From Flavobacterium psychrophilum (GTDB lineage Bacteria > Bacteroidota > Bacteroidia > Flavobacteriales > Flavobacteriaceae), in assembly GCA_022729635.1 (NCBI GenBank), contig DZAU01000014.1, positions 16,430 to 33,830 of the forward strand: DNA of 17,401 nt, written 5' to 3'. Shown here piece after piece: positions 5,939 through 12,694 of this stretch (positions are counted from its first letter, which is position 1; each line of letters starts with the position of its first letter). The notes beneath the pieces were generated by a model, which was given only the letters and a program-made list of their open reading frames with translations, was not told where the DNA came from and made no database searches. Position numbers and translations under genes: made by a program.

Positions 5939-7411
5939 TTATTTGTTGATTATTGGAAGCGAAACGGCGAATGTCGTTCCATTTCCTTTTTGTGATTCGA
6001 ATGTAATTGTGCCTTTATAATTTTCAATAATATTTTTGATGATGCCAAGACCTAATCCCATTCCGCTTGATTTTGTGGTAAATTTTGGTTCAAAAATCCG
6101 ATTGAAATCTTCGGCTGCAATTCCAATTCCGTTATCGGCAACGGTAATTAAAACGTTGTTTTTTTCTTTCGTTATGGTAACCAATATTGCTTTGTTTTCC
6201 TGATTTTCCGGAATGGATTGTATGGCATTTTTGACCAAATTGGTAATGATTCGGATGAGTTGTGTTCGGTCAATTTTCGAAATAATCTCTTCTTCTTCTG
6301 CCTCAAAACGGATGTATTCTTCATTGAAAATATCCAAAGTCAGTTCTACGACATCAACCACATTTAAGGTTTCATTTTGTTGTGCCGGCATCGATGCAAA
6401 ATTTGAAAATGCCGAAGCCACAGAACTCATCGTGTCGATTTGCTGTATCAAGGTTTCGGAATAATCTTTGAGTTTTTGTTTCAGATTTGGATCGTTTGGA
6501 TCACATTTTCTCTGGAAACTTTGCACCGTCAAACGCATTGGCGTAAGCGGGTTTTTGATTTCGTGTGCAACTTGTTTTGCCATTTCTTGCCAAGCTTCTT
6601 CACGCTCACTTTGGGCCAGTTTCAAGGCACTTTCCTCGAGTTCATCGACCATTGCGTTGTAAGCTTTTATCAAAAGATTGATTTCTTTGCTGCTGGCTTC
6701 GAGCATAATTTTCTCATTTTTTTGGTTCAAGCTGGTTTCGCTCAATTTATCGGAAATTGTTTTCAGTGATTTTGTGATATAGGACGAAAGGAAATAGGCA
6801 ACACCAAAAGCAACCAGAAGCATAAAAGTATAAACCTGAGCCAGTCTCATCAAGAAATTTTTGAGTTCTGTTTGATAATAACTATCGTCTTCAATGTAAG
6901 GTAAATTCAAGATTCCCAAGGGTTTAAATTTGTCGTCTTTTATTAAACTGTACGAAGAACGATTCTTTTTTCCGTCGATAGTTTTGATGTCAACGTATCG
7001 TTTTTCGATGGAAGATTGAACGAGTTTTAAGATAAATTTTGGAATTGGCGGCGCAACAGGATCAATAGAAAACTTAGATTTGGAAGATTTTAAAAGTTTT
7101 CCATCTAAGCTATAAATATTAATTTCGAGGTTGTGAATATCCGATAGTTCGTGAATTTTATCTTTAAAAATCAATGAGAGATTATTTGGCGTAAGCGGAT
7201 AAGTTGTGTTCGAAAGCACATAATTAATATTCTCTTTTATGGCGTCTTCCTTGCGGTCTAATCGTTCCTGATGGTATTGTTTGGCTTCGTTTTTAAACTG
7301 AAAAATAGAAATTGTGGCGAGCAATACTGATGCGACAATAATCAATACAATCATCGAAAGGAAAATCCTGGTTCGAAGGGAAAGCATCGATATTTTGAAG
7401 TTTTTTAACAT
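5939..7411 (-). CDS. Membrane sensor histidine kinase, NtrY-like, orphan
   Basis: A 490-residue two-component sensor. TM1 is at about residues 16-37, then an extracytoplasmic sensing region to about 190, TM2 at about 193-212 and a HAMP-like linker to about 262. The HisKA H-box is VAHEIKNPLTP (H283). The ATPase domain shows the N box NLVKNAIQSIP (391-401), the G1 box DNGIGI (426-431) and the G2 box GMGLGLGI (450-457). The HEIKNPLTP H-box and overall architecture are those of the NtrY/NtrB-type group. No response regulator is next to it, so the partner is unknown. The chosen ATG (7411-7409) is immediately preceded by a copy of the GC-rich palindrome, and an in-frame TAG lies within it. The ATG at codon 9 (MLSLRTRIF) is an equally plausible start. 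Confidence 0.92.
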   Translation of the reverse strand: MLKNFKISMLSLRTRIFLSMIVLIIVASVLLATISIFQFKNEAKQYHQERLDRKEDAIKENINYVLSNTTYPLTPNNLSLIFKDKIHELSDIHNLEINIYSLDGKLLKSSKSKFSIDPVAPPIPKFILKLVQSSIEKRYVDIKTIDGKKNRSSYSLIKDDKFKPLGILNLPYIEDDSYYQTELKNFLMRLAQVYTFMLLVAFGVAYFLSSYITKSLKTISDKLSETSLNQKNEKIMLEASSKEINLLIKAYNAMVDELEESALKLAQSEREEAWQEMAKQVAHEIKNPLTPMRLTVQSFQRKCDPNDPNLKQKLKDYSETLIQQIDTMSSVASAFSNFASMPAQQNETLNVVDVVELTLDIFNEEYIRFEAEEEEIISKIDRTQLIRIITNLVKNAIQSIPENQENKAILVTITKEKNNVLITVADNGIGIAAEDFNRIFEPKFTTKSSGMGLGLGIIKNIIENYKGTITFESQKGNGTTFAVSLPIINK

Positions 7412-7437
7412 AGCCCCCTAGCCCCCGAAGGGGGAAT
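7412..7437 (-). repeat. GC-rich palindrome, copy b
   Basis: A 26-nt copy whose minus strand reads as the TTCG-loop orientation. It ends directly at the ATG of the histidine kinase gene, so the hairpin would occupy the ribosome-binding region of that mRNA. Copy c lies 64 nt away in the opposite orientation. Confidence 0.85.
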
Positions 7438-7498
7438 TAGAATTAGCAACTTGATTTGAATTATTTTTCATTTAAAAAAGTATATTTTTTACTTTCTT

Positions 7499-8065
7499 TC
7501 ACTCCCCCTTCGGGGGTTGGGGGGCTTCTCGAATTCTTTTATAAAATTGAAAACCCAGCATAATTAAAACTGAAAATAAAACAATTCCTATTACGCCATA
7601 AATCCAGTTCACGGCATTTTTTAGAATGACCAAAAACACGACGGCAAATAAGATAATTGTGGCAACTTCGTTCCATAATCGCATATAATTTGTCGAGTAT
7701 TTTACTTCGTCGTTTTGCAATTCTTGAAATATTTTTTGGCATTTATAATGGTACAAATACAGCGCAAAAACAAAGCCAAGTTTCACGTGCATCCAAGGCA
7801 TAAGTAACCAAGCTTTGCCTACTTCGGTAAAAAACAACATCCAAAAAGCAAAAACACTTGCCAAAACTGCGCTTGGCCAAGTGATAATATACCACAAACG
7901 ATAGCTCATTATTTTGTATTGTTTTTGCAGAATTTCTTTTTCGGGCGAAGGTTTGTCGTTAGCTTCAATTTGGTAAACAAACAAGCGAACAATATAAAAA
8001 AGTCCTGCAAACCAAGTGATGACAAAGATGAGGTGAAGGGATTTGAGGTAGTTGTAGAGTTCCAT
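7499..8065 (-). CDS. hemJ: Protoporphyrinogen IX oxidase, HemJ type (CopD-like membrane protein)
   Basis: Membrane protein predicted to oxidise protoporphyrinogen IX to protoporphyrin IX, the step before ferrochelatase. Family signatures are the N-terminal LKSLHLIFVITWFAGLFYI (H11), RLWYIITWPS, LLMPWMHVKLGF (H93, K95) and RLWNEVATIIL. About five membrane segments are visible (residues near 9-28, 58-78, 87-106, 134-150 and 154-172). The ATG at 8065 gives 188 residues. An upstream TTG at 8077 is rejected because it falls in a heptamer repeat. hemH lies 77 nt upstream on the same strand, and no HemG or HemY candidate is present, so HemJ fits the gap in the pathway. The last eight residues (APQPPKGE) and the stop come from palindrome copy c. 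Such genes are often labelled 'CopD family'. Confidence 0.82.
   Translation of the reverse strand: MELYNYLKSLHLIFVITWFAGLFYIVRLFVYQIEANDKPSPEKEILQKQYKIMSYRLWYIITWPSAVLASVFAFWMLFFTEVGKAWLLMPWMHVKLGFVFALYLYHYKCQKIFQELQNDEVKYSTNYMRLWNEVATIILFAVVFLVILKNAVNWIYGVIGIVLFSVLIMLGFQFYKRIREAPQPPKGE
7501..7526 (+). repeat. GC-rich palindrome, copy c
   Basis: Reads ACTCCCCCTTCGGGGG then TTGGGGGGCT. It overlaps the 3' end of hemJ, encoding APQPPKGE and supplying part of the TGA stop codon on the minus strand. Confidence 0.88.
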
Positions 8066-8069
8066 TTCA

Positions 8070-8094
8070 GATTTCAAATTTCAAATTTCAGATA
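8070..8094 (-). repeat. Heptamer array C (TTTCAGA/TTTCAAA) before hemJ
   Basis: GATT, AATT, AATT and GATA follow each other exactly every seven bases at 8070, 8077, 8084 and 8091, each separated by tca. The array ends five bases before the hemJ ATG as read on the minus strand, so it forms that gene's translation initiation region. It is a degenerate relative of the GATTnnn arrays elsewhere in the window. Confidence 0.6.
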
Positions 8095-8142
8095 TAATTA
8101 TAAATGAAAACTAATCAAAAATTAATTATTTTTTTAAACAAA

Positions 8143-9192
8143 TTATTTTTCAATAGGAGTAATTCCCCCTTCGGGGGTTAGGGGGCTCCAATCATTTATC
8201 CAATTTCCCACAACCTCACACCATTCCTCATCGTCGTTCAAACAAGGAATAGCCAAGAAATTCTCGCCTCCGTGTTCCTTGAATCGGTGGTTAGCTTCCA
8301 TTGCGATTTCTTCTAAAGTTTCCAAACAATCAACAACGAAAGCAGGTGTTACAACAGCCAAATTCCGTATTCCTTTTTCGGGCATTTTATTCACTTCGAC
8401 ATCGGTGTAAGGTTCCAGCCATTTGTCTCCTGCCAAGCGCGATTGAAAAGTCTGGCTGTATTTGCCTTCTGGAATTTCGAGTAATTTCACAACCTCTTTT
8501 GTGGTTTCGTAACATTGGTGACGGTAGCAAAATTCGTGAGCTAGCGATGGCGTGTTGCAACAAGAACCGTCTATTTTACAATGCGATTTGGTAATATCGG
8601 TTTTGCGAATATGACGCTCTGGAAGTCCGTGGTAGGAAAACAGTAAATGGTCGTATTCAAATCCTTCCAGGTGTTTTTTGATGGAATCTGCCAATGTTTT
8701 GATATAATCCTGCTTATTGTAAAAGGCAGGAACAATCGTAAATTTCATTTCAGGGAAATGCTTTTTACGCAATTCTTCCGCGAATTCTATCACTGTCGTG
8801 GTTGATGACATTGCGTGATGTGGATACAATGGAAACAACAAAACTTCATTCACACCTTGAGTTGCTAATTCTTGTAATCCTGATAAAATGGAAGGTTTCC
8901 CGTATCGCATTGCCAATAAAACCGGAATGTCAACCAGTTTTTGCACCTTTTCGTGCATTCTTTTAGACAATACAACAAGCGGCGAACCTTCGTCCCACCA
9001 AATTTTTTTGTAAGCTTCGGCTGATTTTTCCGGTCTTTTTCTTAAAATGATGCCACGAACCAAGAAGGCACGCAATAGAAACGGAAAGTCTATCACGTAT
9101 TTATCCATTAAAAATTCGTCTAAATAAGTTTTTACATCCTTTGGTGTTGGACTTTCCGGCGAACCAAGGTTGACTAAGAGTACTCCTTTCAT
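8143..9192 (-). CDS. hemH: Ferrochelatase
   Basis: Inserts Fe2+ into protoporphyrin IX to make protoheme. The N-terminus has the family's GVLLVNLGSPESP. The active site is LLFSYHGLPERHI (H188), with the C-terminal acidic segment VVDCLETLEEI (E294) and the intervening TFQSRLAGDKWLEPYTD. A cysteine-rich stretch (C205, C211, C212, C222, C227) follows the active-site histidine, with C289, C317 and C325 further on; some bacterial ferrochelatases carry a [2Fe-2S] cluster, but whether this one does is open. Residues 336-344 (SPLTPEGGI) come from palindrome copy d and add a tail after the natural WINDW end. The gene sits between an AraC-family regulator and hemJ. Confidence 0.96.
   Translation of the reverse strand: MKGVLLVNLGSPESPTPKDVKTYLDEFLMDKYVIDFPFLLRAFLVRGIILRKRPEKSAEAYKKIWWDEGSPLVVLSKRMHEKVQKLVDIPVLLAMRYGKPSILSGLQELATQGVNEVLLFPLYPHHAMSSTTTVIEFAEELRKKHFPEMKFTIVPAFYNKQDYIKTLADSIKKHLEGFEYDHLLFSYHGLPERHIRKTDITKSHCKIDGSCCNTPSLAHEFCYRHQCYETTKEVVKLLEIPEGKYSQTFQSRLAGDKWLEPYTDVEVNKMPEKGIRNLAVVTPAFVVDCLETLEEIAMEANHRFKEHGGENFLAIPCLNDDEEWCEVVGNWINDWSPLTPEGGITPIEK
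8162..8187 (+). repeat. GC-rich palindrome, copy d
   Basis: Reads ATTCCCCCTTCGGGGG then TTAGGGGGCT, identical to copy g in hemE. Here it lies in the 3' end of hemH in antisense orientation and encodes SPLTPEGGI. Confidence 0.88.
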
Positions 9193-9209
9193 TATATTTT
9201 TGTTTCTTT

Positions 9210-9240
9210 AACCCTTTCAGTTTGAAACTCTGAAAGGGTT
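9210..9240. promoter_or_regulatory. Perfect 11-bp hairpin between the AraC-family gene and hemH
   Basis: AACCCTTTCAG and CTGAAAGGGTT pair perfectly around the nine-base loop TTTGAAACT. It occupies most of the 54-nt gap between the regulator stop (9247) and the hemH ATG (9192). On the transcribed minus strand it is followed by an A-rich, not T-rich, stretch. A simple intrinsic terminator is therefore unlikely; a leader hairpin, processing site or dispersed repeat is more plausible. Confidence 0.65.
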
Positions 9241-9246
9241 GTTGTT

Positions 9247-10119
9247 TTACATATTTGGATTGATGGACATCAAATATTTCTTTGGAGTAGTGCCAAATTT
9301 TTTCTTGAAAGCGGCAATAAAATGACTTCCGGTACTGTAACCAATTTTTAAACCCACTTCATTGACATTGTACGAGCCGCTGTCTAATAGTTTTCGTGCA
9401 AAATCCATTTTGTAATCAAACAGAAAACCATAAACGGTATCGCCATAAATTTGTTTGAAACCCATTTTTAGTTTCTTTAAGGTTAGCCCAATTTCATCGG
9501 CCAATTCTTGTAATCCGGGAGGTTCGGCCATATTGGCAAGAATGATTTCTTTGGCCTTTTTAATTTTCAAAACATTTTCTTCATCAATCAAAAACGGACA
9601 TTGTTCTGCATTTGGATCTTCGGTACGATTGAAATACAGACTCAATAATTCGTATCCTTTTCCTTTGTAATACAAGTTTTTTATGGACGGATTTAAGTTA
9701 TAATGAAACAATTGGCTCAAAACAATCGCCATCGAAGGGCTGATATCGCCTTCTTTATAATATTTCTTATCCTTATTATCATCGCTTAAAAACGTGATAT
9801 AATTTGCCTCGGATGAAAACAAATTATGAAATTTTTGGATGGAAATTATTACTGAAATGACCCAGGAATTAGGAGCTATTTCCAAATTTAACGGCAATTC
9901 CTTTTGTGGATTATACAACAATAAGGATTTCTCTTCTTTTAAATCCAAGGAATAAACTCCTTGGTTGAAAATAAATTTAGCTTTCCCTTTCAATCCAAAA
10001 TGAAATTGAATCAGTCCACTTTTTACCTCACGTTGGGTGTAAAAAACATCTTGACCATCATTCTGAAAACGAATTAGGGTAAAGTCATCTTCGATTGTTA
10101 TAATATCCTGTGAACTCAT
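9247..10119 (-). CDS. AraC-family transcriptional regulator
   Basis: DNA-binding regulator of 290 residues. The N-terminal part (about 1-175) is a variable cupin-like or uncharacterised sensor region. The C-terminal AraC domain has two helix-turn-helix units: LQELADEIGLTLKKLKMGFK (near 203-222) and the diagnostic second unit with VNEVGLKIGYSTGSHFIAAF followed by KKKFGTTPKKY. The frame opens at a TTG at 10155, but the ATG at 10119 (MSSQDI) is preferred; the intervening codons are A/T-rich and lack conserved features. It is divergent from hemA and directly upstream of hemH. It therefore sits between the two hem arms and may control either or both. The signal it senses (iron, heme or other) cannot be read from the sequence. 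Confidence 0.92.
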   Translation of the reverse strand: MSSQDIITIEDDFTLIRFQNDGQDVFYTQREVKSGLIQFHFGLKGKAKFIFNQGVYSLDLKEEKSLLLYNPQKELPLNLEIAPNSWVISVIISIQKFHNLFSSEANYITFLSDDNKDKKYYKEGDISPSMAIVLSQLFHYNLNPSIKNLYYKGKGYELLSLYFNRTEDPNAEQCPFLIDEENVLKIKKAKEIILANMAEPPGLQELADEIGLTLKKLKMGFKQIYGDTVYGFLFDYKMDFARKLLDSGSYNVNEVGLKIGYSTGSHFIAAFKKKFGTTPKKYLMSINPNM

Positions 10120-10209
10120 GACGACATTTTTTTTAAATTTAAAAACAATAATCAAGGCGTTGTTGCTGAAAATAGTATATATTTGTTTTATAAAAGCCTG
10201 ATTTTATTA

Positions 10210-10217
10210 CAAAAATA
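10210..10217 (-). promoter_or_regulatory. Candidate -7 element of the AraC-family gene (TATTTTTG)
   Basis: The minus strand reads TATTTTTG, matching TAnnTTTG, about 90 nt before the ATG at 10119. A TTG at 10235-10233 lies 15 nt upstream of it, shorter than the usual 17-23, so the call is tentative. Confidence 0.35.
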
Positions 10218-10270
10218 GTGTTTTTTGAATTACAATTTAGATTTATAAACAAAATTCATCTAACGATACA

Positions 10271-10318
10271 AAAAGTACTTTTAGCGTTATTTTATTAAAA
10301 AGCATAAGTCTAAATTTG
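10271..10318 (+). promoter_or_regulatory. Candidate hemA promoter with palindrome
   Basis: TAAATTTG at 10311-10318 matches TAnnTTTG and ends 26 nt before the hemA ATG. The -33 zone lacks a clean TTG. It is instead bordered by a perfect 12-bp palindrome, AAAAGTACTTTT (10271-10282), which could be an operator or simply AT-rich sequence. The whole divergent region (10120-10344) contains no other gene. Confidence 0.45.
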
Positions 10319-10344
10319 TCGGTCTCATCAGAAAAAGATTATAC

Positions 10345-11649
10345 ATGGAAAATCTAAACCTAGCGAAACACAAAACTTTCTACTCCATAGGCTTGAGTTA
10401 TAAGAAAGCGGATGCCGAAGTTAGAGGTAAATTTAGTTTAGATTCCAATGCAAAAACCAGAGTGTTGCTCCAAGCCAAAGAAGAAGGTATAGAGAGTTTA
10501 ATTGTTACATCTACCTGTAATCGCACTGAAATTTACGGTTATGCGGATCATCCTTTCCAATTGATAAAACTCGTTTGTGAGAACAGCAATGGCACCGCAG
10601 AGGAGTTTCATAAAGTAGGTTTCGTTTACAAAAATCAAGAAGCTATTGATCATTTATTTAGAGTGGGAACAGGATTAGACAGTCAAATCCTTGGAGATTT
10701 TGAAATTATTGGACAGATAAAAAACAGTTTTGATGAATCTCGTTCATTAGGACTCATCAATACTTTTTTGGATAGATTAATTAATATGGTTATTCAATCC
10801 AGTAAAAGAATTAAAAACGAAACCGAAATTAGTTCAGGCGCAACTTCAGTGTCTTTTGCCGCAGTTCAATACATTATTAGAAATATTGAGAACATTGGCA
10901 ATAAAAACATCCTCCTTTTTGGAACAGGAGAAATAGGCAGAAACACTTGCGAAAACCTAGTAAAACACACTAAAAACAAACATATTACTTTAATAAACAG
11001 AACAAAAAGCACTGCTGAAATTCTGGCTGGAAAATTGAATTTAATTGTAAAAGAGTATTCTGATTTGCATCTCGAATTGCAAAAAGCCGACGTTCTAGTT
11101 GTGGCAACCAGTGCAAATAACCCAACCATTGACAAAACAGTATTGAATCTTAAAAAACCACTTTTAATTTTAGACTTATCCATACCGAAAAATGTGAATG
11201 CAGATGTGCAACAGCTTCCGGGAGTAACTTTGATCCACATGGATTATTTGTCACAAATGACAGACGACACTCTTGAAAGAAGAAAACAACACATTCCTGC
11301 TGCTGAAGCCATTATCGAGGACATGAAATTAGAATTGAATATCTGGATGAATGGTCGAAAATATGCGCCAACCATTCACGCATTGAAAGCAAAATTGAAT
11401 GAAATTGTAGCTGGAGAATTAACTTTCCAGCGAAAAAAATTACCTGGTTTTGACGAGGAACAAGCCGAAATAATCAGCTCCAGGATTATTCAAAAAATAA
11501 CGAATCATTTCGCCAGTCACCTCAAAGACGAAAACACATCGGTTGACGAAAGCATTGAATTTATCGAAAAAGTATTCCAAATAGGATTGCAAACTCCCCA
11601 AAAAATAACTTCGGAAATCGAAGAAAAATACAAAATTACATTATCATAA
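10345..11649 (+). CDS. hemA: Glutamyl-tRNA reductase
   Basis: First committed enzyme of the C5 pathway: it reduces glutamyl-tRNA(Glu) to glutamate-1-semialdehyde with NADPH. The catalytic cysteine is C58 in STCNRTEIYGY. GTGLDSQILGDFEIIGQIK (residues 108-126) is the conserved glutamyl-binding region, and the NADPH-binding loop is FGTGEIGRNTCENL (192-205). The C-terminal helical dimerisation part (about 310-430) is present, giving 434 residues, the normal length. It heads the plus-strand hem operon, 57 nt before hemC. The product needs HemL to become 5-aminolevulinate, and hemL is not in this window. Confidence 0.97.
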   Translation: MENLNLAKHKTFYSIGLSYKKADAEVRGKFSLDSNAKTRVLLQAKEEGIESLIVTSTCNRTEIYGYADHPFQLIKLVCENSNGTAEEFHKVGFVYKNQEAIDHLFRVGTGLDSQILGDFEIIGQIKNSFDESRSLGLINTFLDRLINMVIQSSKRIKNETEISSGATSVSFAAVQYIIRNIENIGNKNILLFGTGEIGRNTCENLVKHTKNKHITLINRTKSTAEILAGKLNLIVKEYSDLHLELQKADVLVVATSANNPTIDKTVLNLKKPLLILDLSIPKNVNADVQQLPGVTLIHMDYLSQMTDDTLERRKQHIPAAEAIIEDMKLELNIWMNGRKYAPTIHALKAKLNEIVAGELTFQRKKLPGFDEEQAEIISSRIIQKITNHFASHLKDENTSVDESIEFIEKVFQIGLQTPQKITSEIEEKYKITLS

Positions 11650-11684
11650 AACAATAAAAAACTTAATGATCCTTAATTAATTTA

Positions 11685-11699
11685 ATGGTTCAAAAATAA
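11685..11699 (+). promoter_or_regulatory. Four-codon upstream mini-ORF duplicating the hemC start
   Basis: ATG GTT CAA AAA TAA (MVQK-stop) lies seven bases before the hemC ATG, and hemC itself begins ATG GTT CAA AAA. The repeat AATGGTTCAAAAA is at 11684-11696 and 11706-11718, 22 nt apart. The sequence is direct; whether ribosomes use the first ATG is unknown. If they do, the stop lies close enough for re-initiation at hemC. Confidence 0.55.
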
Positions 11700-11706
11700 T
11701 TAAAGA

Positions 11707-12654
11707 ATGGTTCAAAAAGTTATACGAATTGGAACTCGCGACAGCGAATTAGCACTTTGGCAAGCCCACACAGTACAAAAAAAATTAAACGATTTAGGTT
11801 ATAAAACCGAAATTATTGCCGTAAAATCTGATGGTGATATCATTCTCGACAAACCACTTTACGAACTCGGAATCACAGGAATTTTTACAAAAACGCTCGA
11901 TATCGCTATGATAAATGGGCAAGTTGACATTGCCGTGCATTCGATGAAAGATGTGCCAACGGCTTTGCCAAAAGGAATCCTGCAAGCTGCAGTTCTCGAA
12001 AGAGCTAATACTTTGGATATTTTGGTTCACAAAGGAAACACTGATTTTTTGCAAGGTAAAGGCACAATCCCGATAGTTATCGGGACAGGAAGTTTGCGTC
12101 GTCAAGCACAATGGTTAAACAAATATCCCAATCATAAAGTAGTCGATTTACGTGGAAATGTGAATACCCGAATGCAAAAACTAAAAGAAAACGATTGGAA
12201 TGGAGCTGTTTTTGCCGCTGCCGGTTTAGAAAGAATTAACTTAAAACCTACCGATTTTATCAATCTGGATTGGATGATTCCTGCACCAGCTCAAGGTGCG
12301 ATGGTGGTTGTAGCAATGCAAAACGATGATTTTACCCTTGATGCCGTTTCTCAACTCAATGATATTGAAACTGAAATTTGTACTTATATAGAAAGACAAT
12401 TTCTGAAAACACTCGAAGGCGGTTGTACTGCACCCATTGGCGCTTTGGCAACCTATTGCGAATTGGACGACACTTTTACTTTCAAAGGCATTTTATTGTC
12501 TATTGATGGAAAACAAAAATTGGAAATTGAAAAAATTGTACCCGTTGAAGAATGGAAAAAATTAGGGTTCAATTGTGCCAATGAAATTCTGGAAAAAGGC
12601 GGAGCAGAGTTGATGAAAACTATTAAGGAAAGTTTGAAGAAACAACTTAGCTGA
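11707..12654 (+). CDS. hemC: Porphobilinogen deaminase (hydroxymethylbilane synthase)
   Basis: Polymerises four porphobilinogens to hydroxymethylbilane. Signatures run in order: RIGTRDSELALWQA (7-20), the catalytic aspartate in HSMKDVPT (D82), TGSLRRQAQ (127-135), LRGNVNTRMQKL (148-159), AAAGLERI (170-177), PAPAQGAM (192-199) and the dipyrromethane-cofactor cysteine in LEGGCTAPIG (C240). Length is 315 residues, normal. Residues 121-126 (IPIVIG) are encoded by an 8-bp-arm palindrome (TCCCGATA/TATCGGGA, 12068-12085) immediately before the conserved TGSLRR motif, suggesting a small in-frame insertion. A mini-ORF duplicates its first codons upstream. Confidence 0.97.
   Translation: MVQKVIRIGTRDSELALWQAHTVQKKLNDLGYKTEIIAVKSDGDIILDKPLYELGITGIFTKTLDIAMINGQVDIAVHSMKDVPTALPKGILQAAVLERANTLDILVHKGNTDFLQGKGTIPIVIGTGSLRRQAQWLNKYPNHKVVDLRGNVNTRMQKLKENDWNGAVFAAAGLERINLKPTDFINLDWMIPAPAQGAMVVVAMQNDDFTLDAVSQLNDIETEICTYIERQFLKTLEGGCTAPIGALATYCELDDTFTFKGILLSIDGKQKLEIEKIVPVEEWKKLGFNCANEILEKGGAELMKTIKESLKKQLS
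12068..12085. repeat. CCCGATA..TATCGGG palindrome inside hemC
   Basis: TCCCGATA and TATCGGGA form perfect 8-bp arms around GT. It is read in frame as IPIVIG just before the conserved TGSLRR segment. I recall palindromes of the form CCCGATAGCTATCGGG as common dispersed elements in Bacteroidota, but cannot search here. Confidence 0.55.
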
Positions 12655-12685
12655 ACGCTGTTAATTTCAGATTCAAAATTATTAT

Positions 12686-12693
12686 TATATTTG
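12686..12693 (+). promoter_or_regulatory. TAnnTTTG box overlapping the kinase-like gene start
   Basis: TATATTTG ends one base before the ATG at 12695. If it is a working -7 box, transcription would start inside the reading frame, so that mRNA could only use a later start such as ATG codon 42 (12818) or serve hemD. It may also be chance in an AT-rich gap. Confidence 0.3.
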
Positions 12694-12694
12694 T

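Noticed and set aside
7412..7526. GC-rich palindromes as rho-independent terminators
   Set aside because: They lack a following T-run, and most copies lie inside genes in frame.
10120..10155. TTG start giving a 302-residue AraC-family protein
   Set aside because: The added codons are A/T-rich with no conserved features; the ATG at 10119 gives a normal N-terminus.
10178..10185. Second hemA promoter at TATATTTG
   Set aside because: About 160 nt upstream, with the nearest TTG only 15 nt away; the box at 10311 is better placed.
10866..11240. 124-codon frame antisense to hemA
   Set aside because: It lies wholly within a well-supported gene in reverse frame, with no recognisable domain or promoter.
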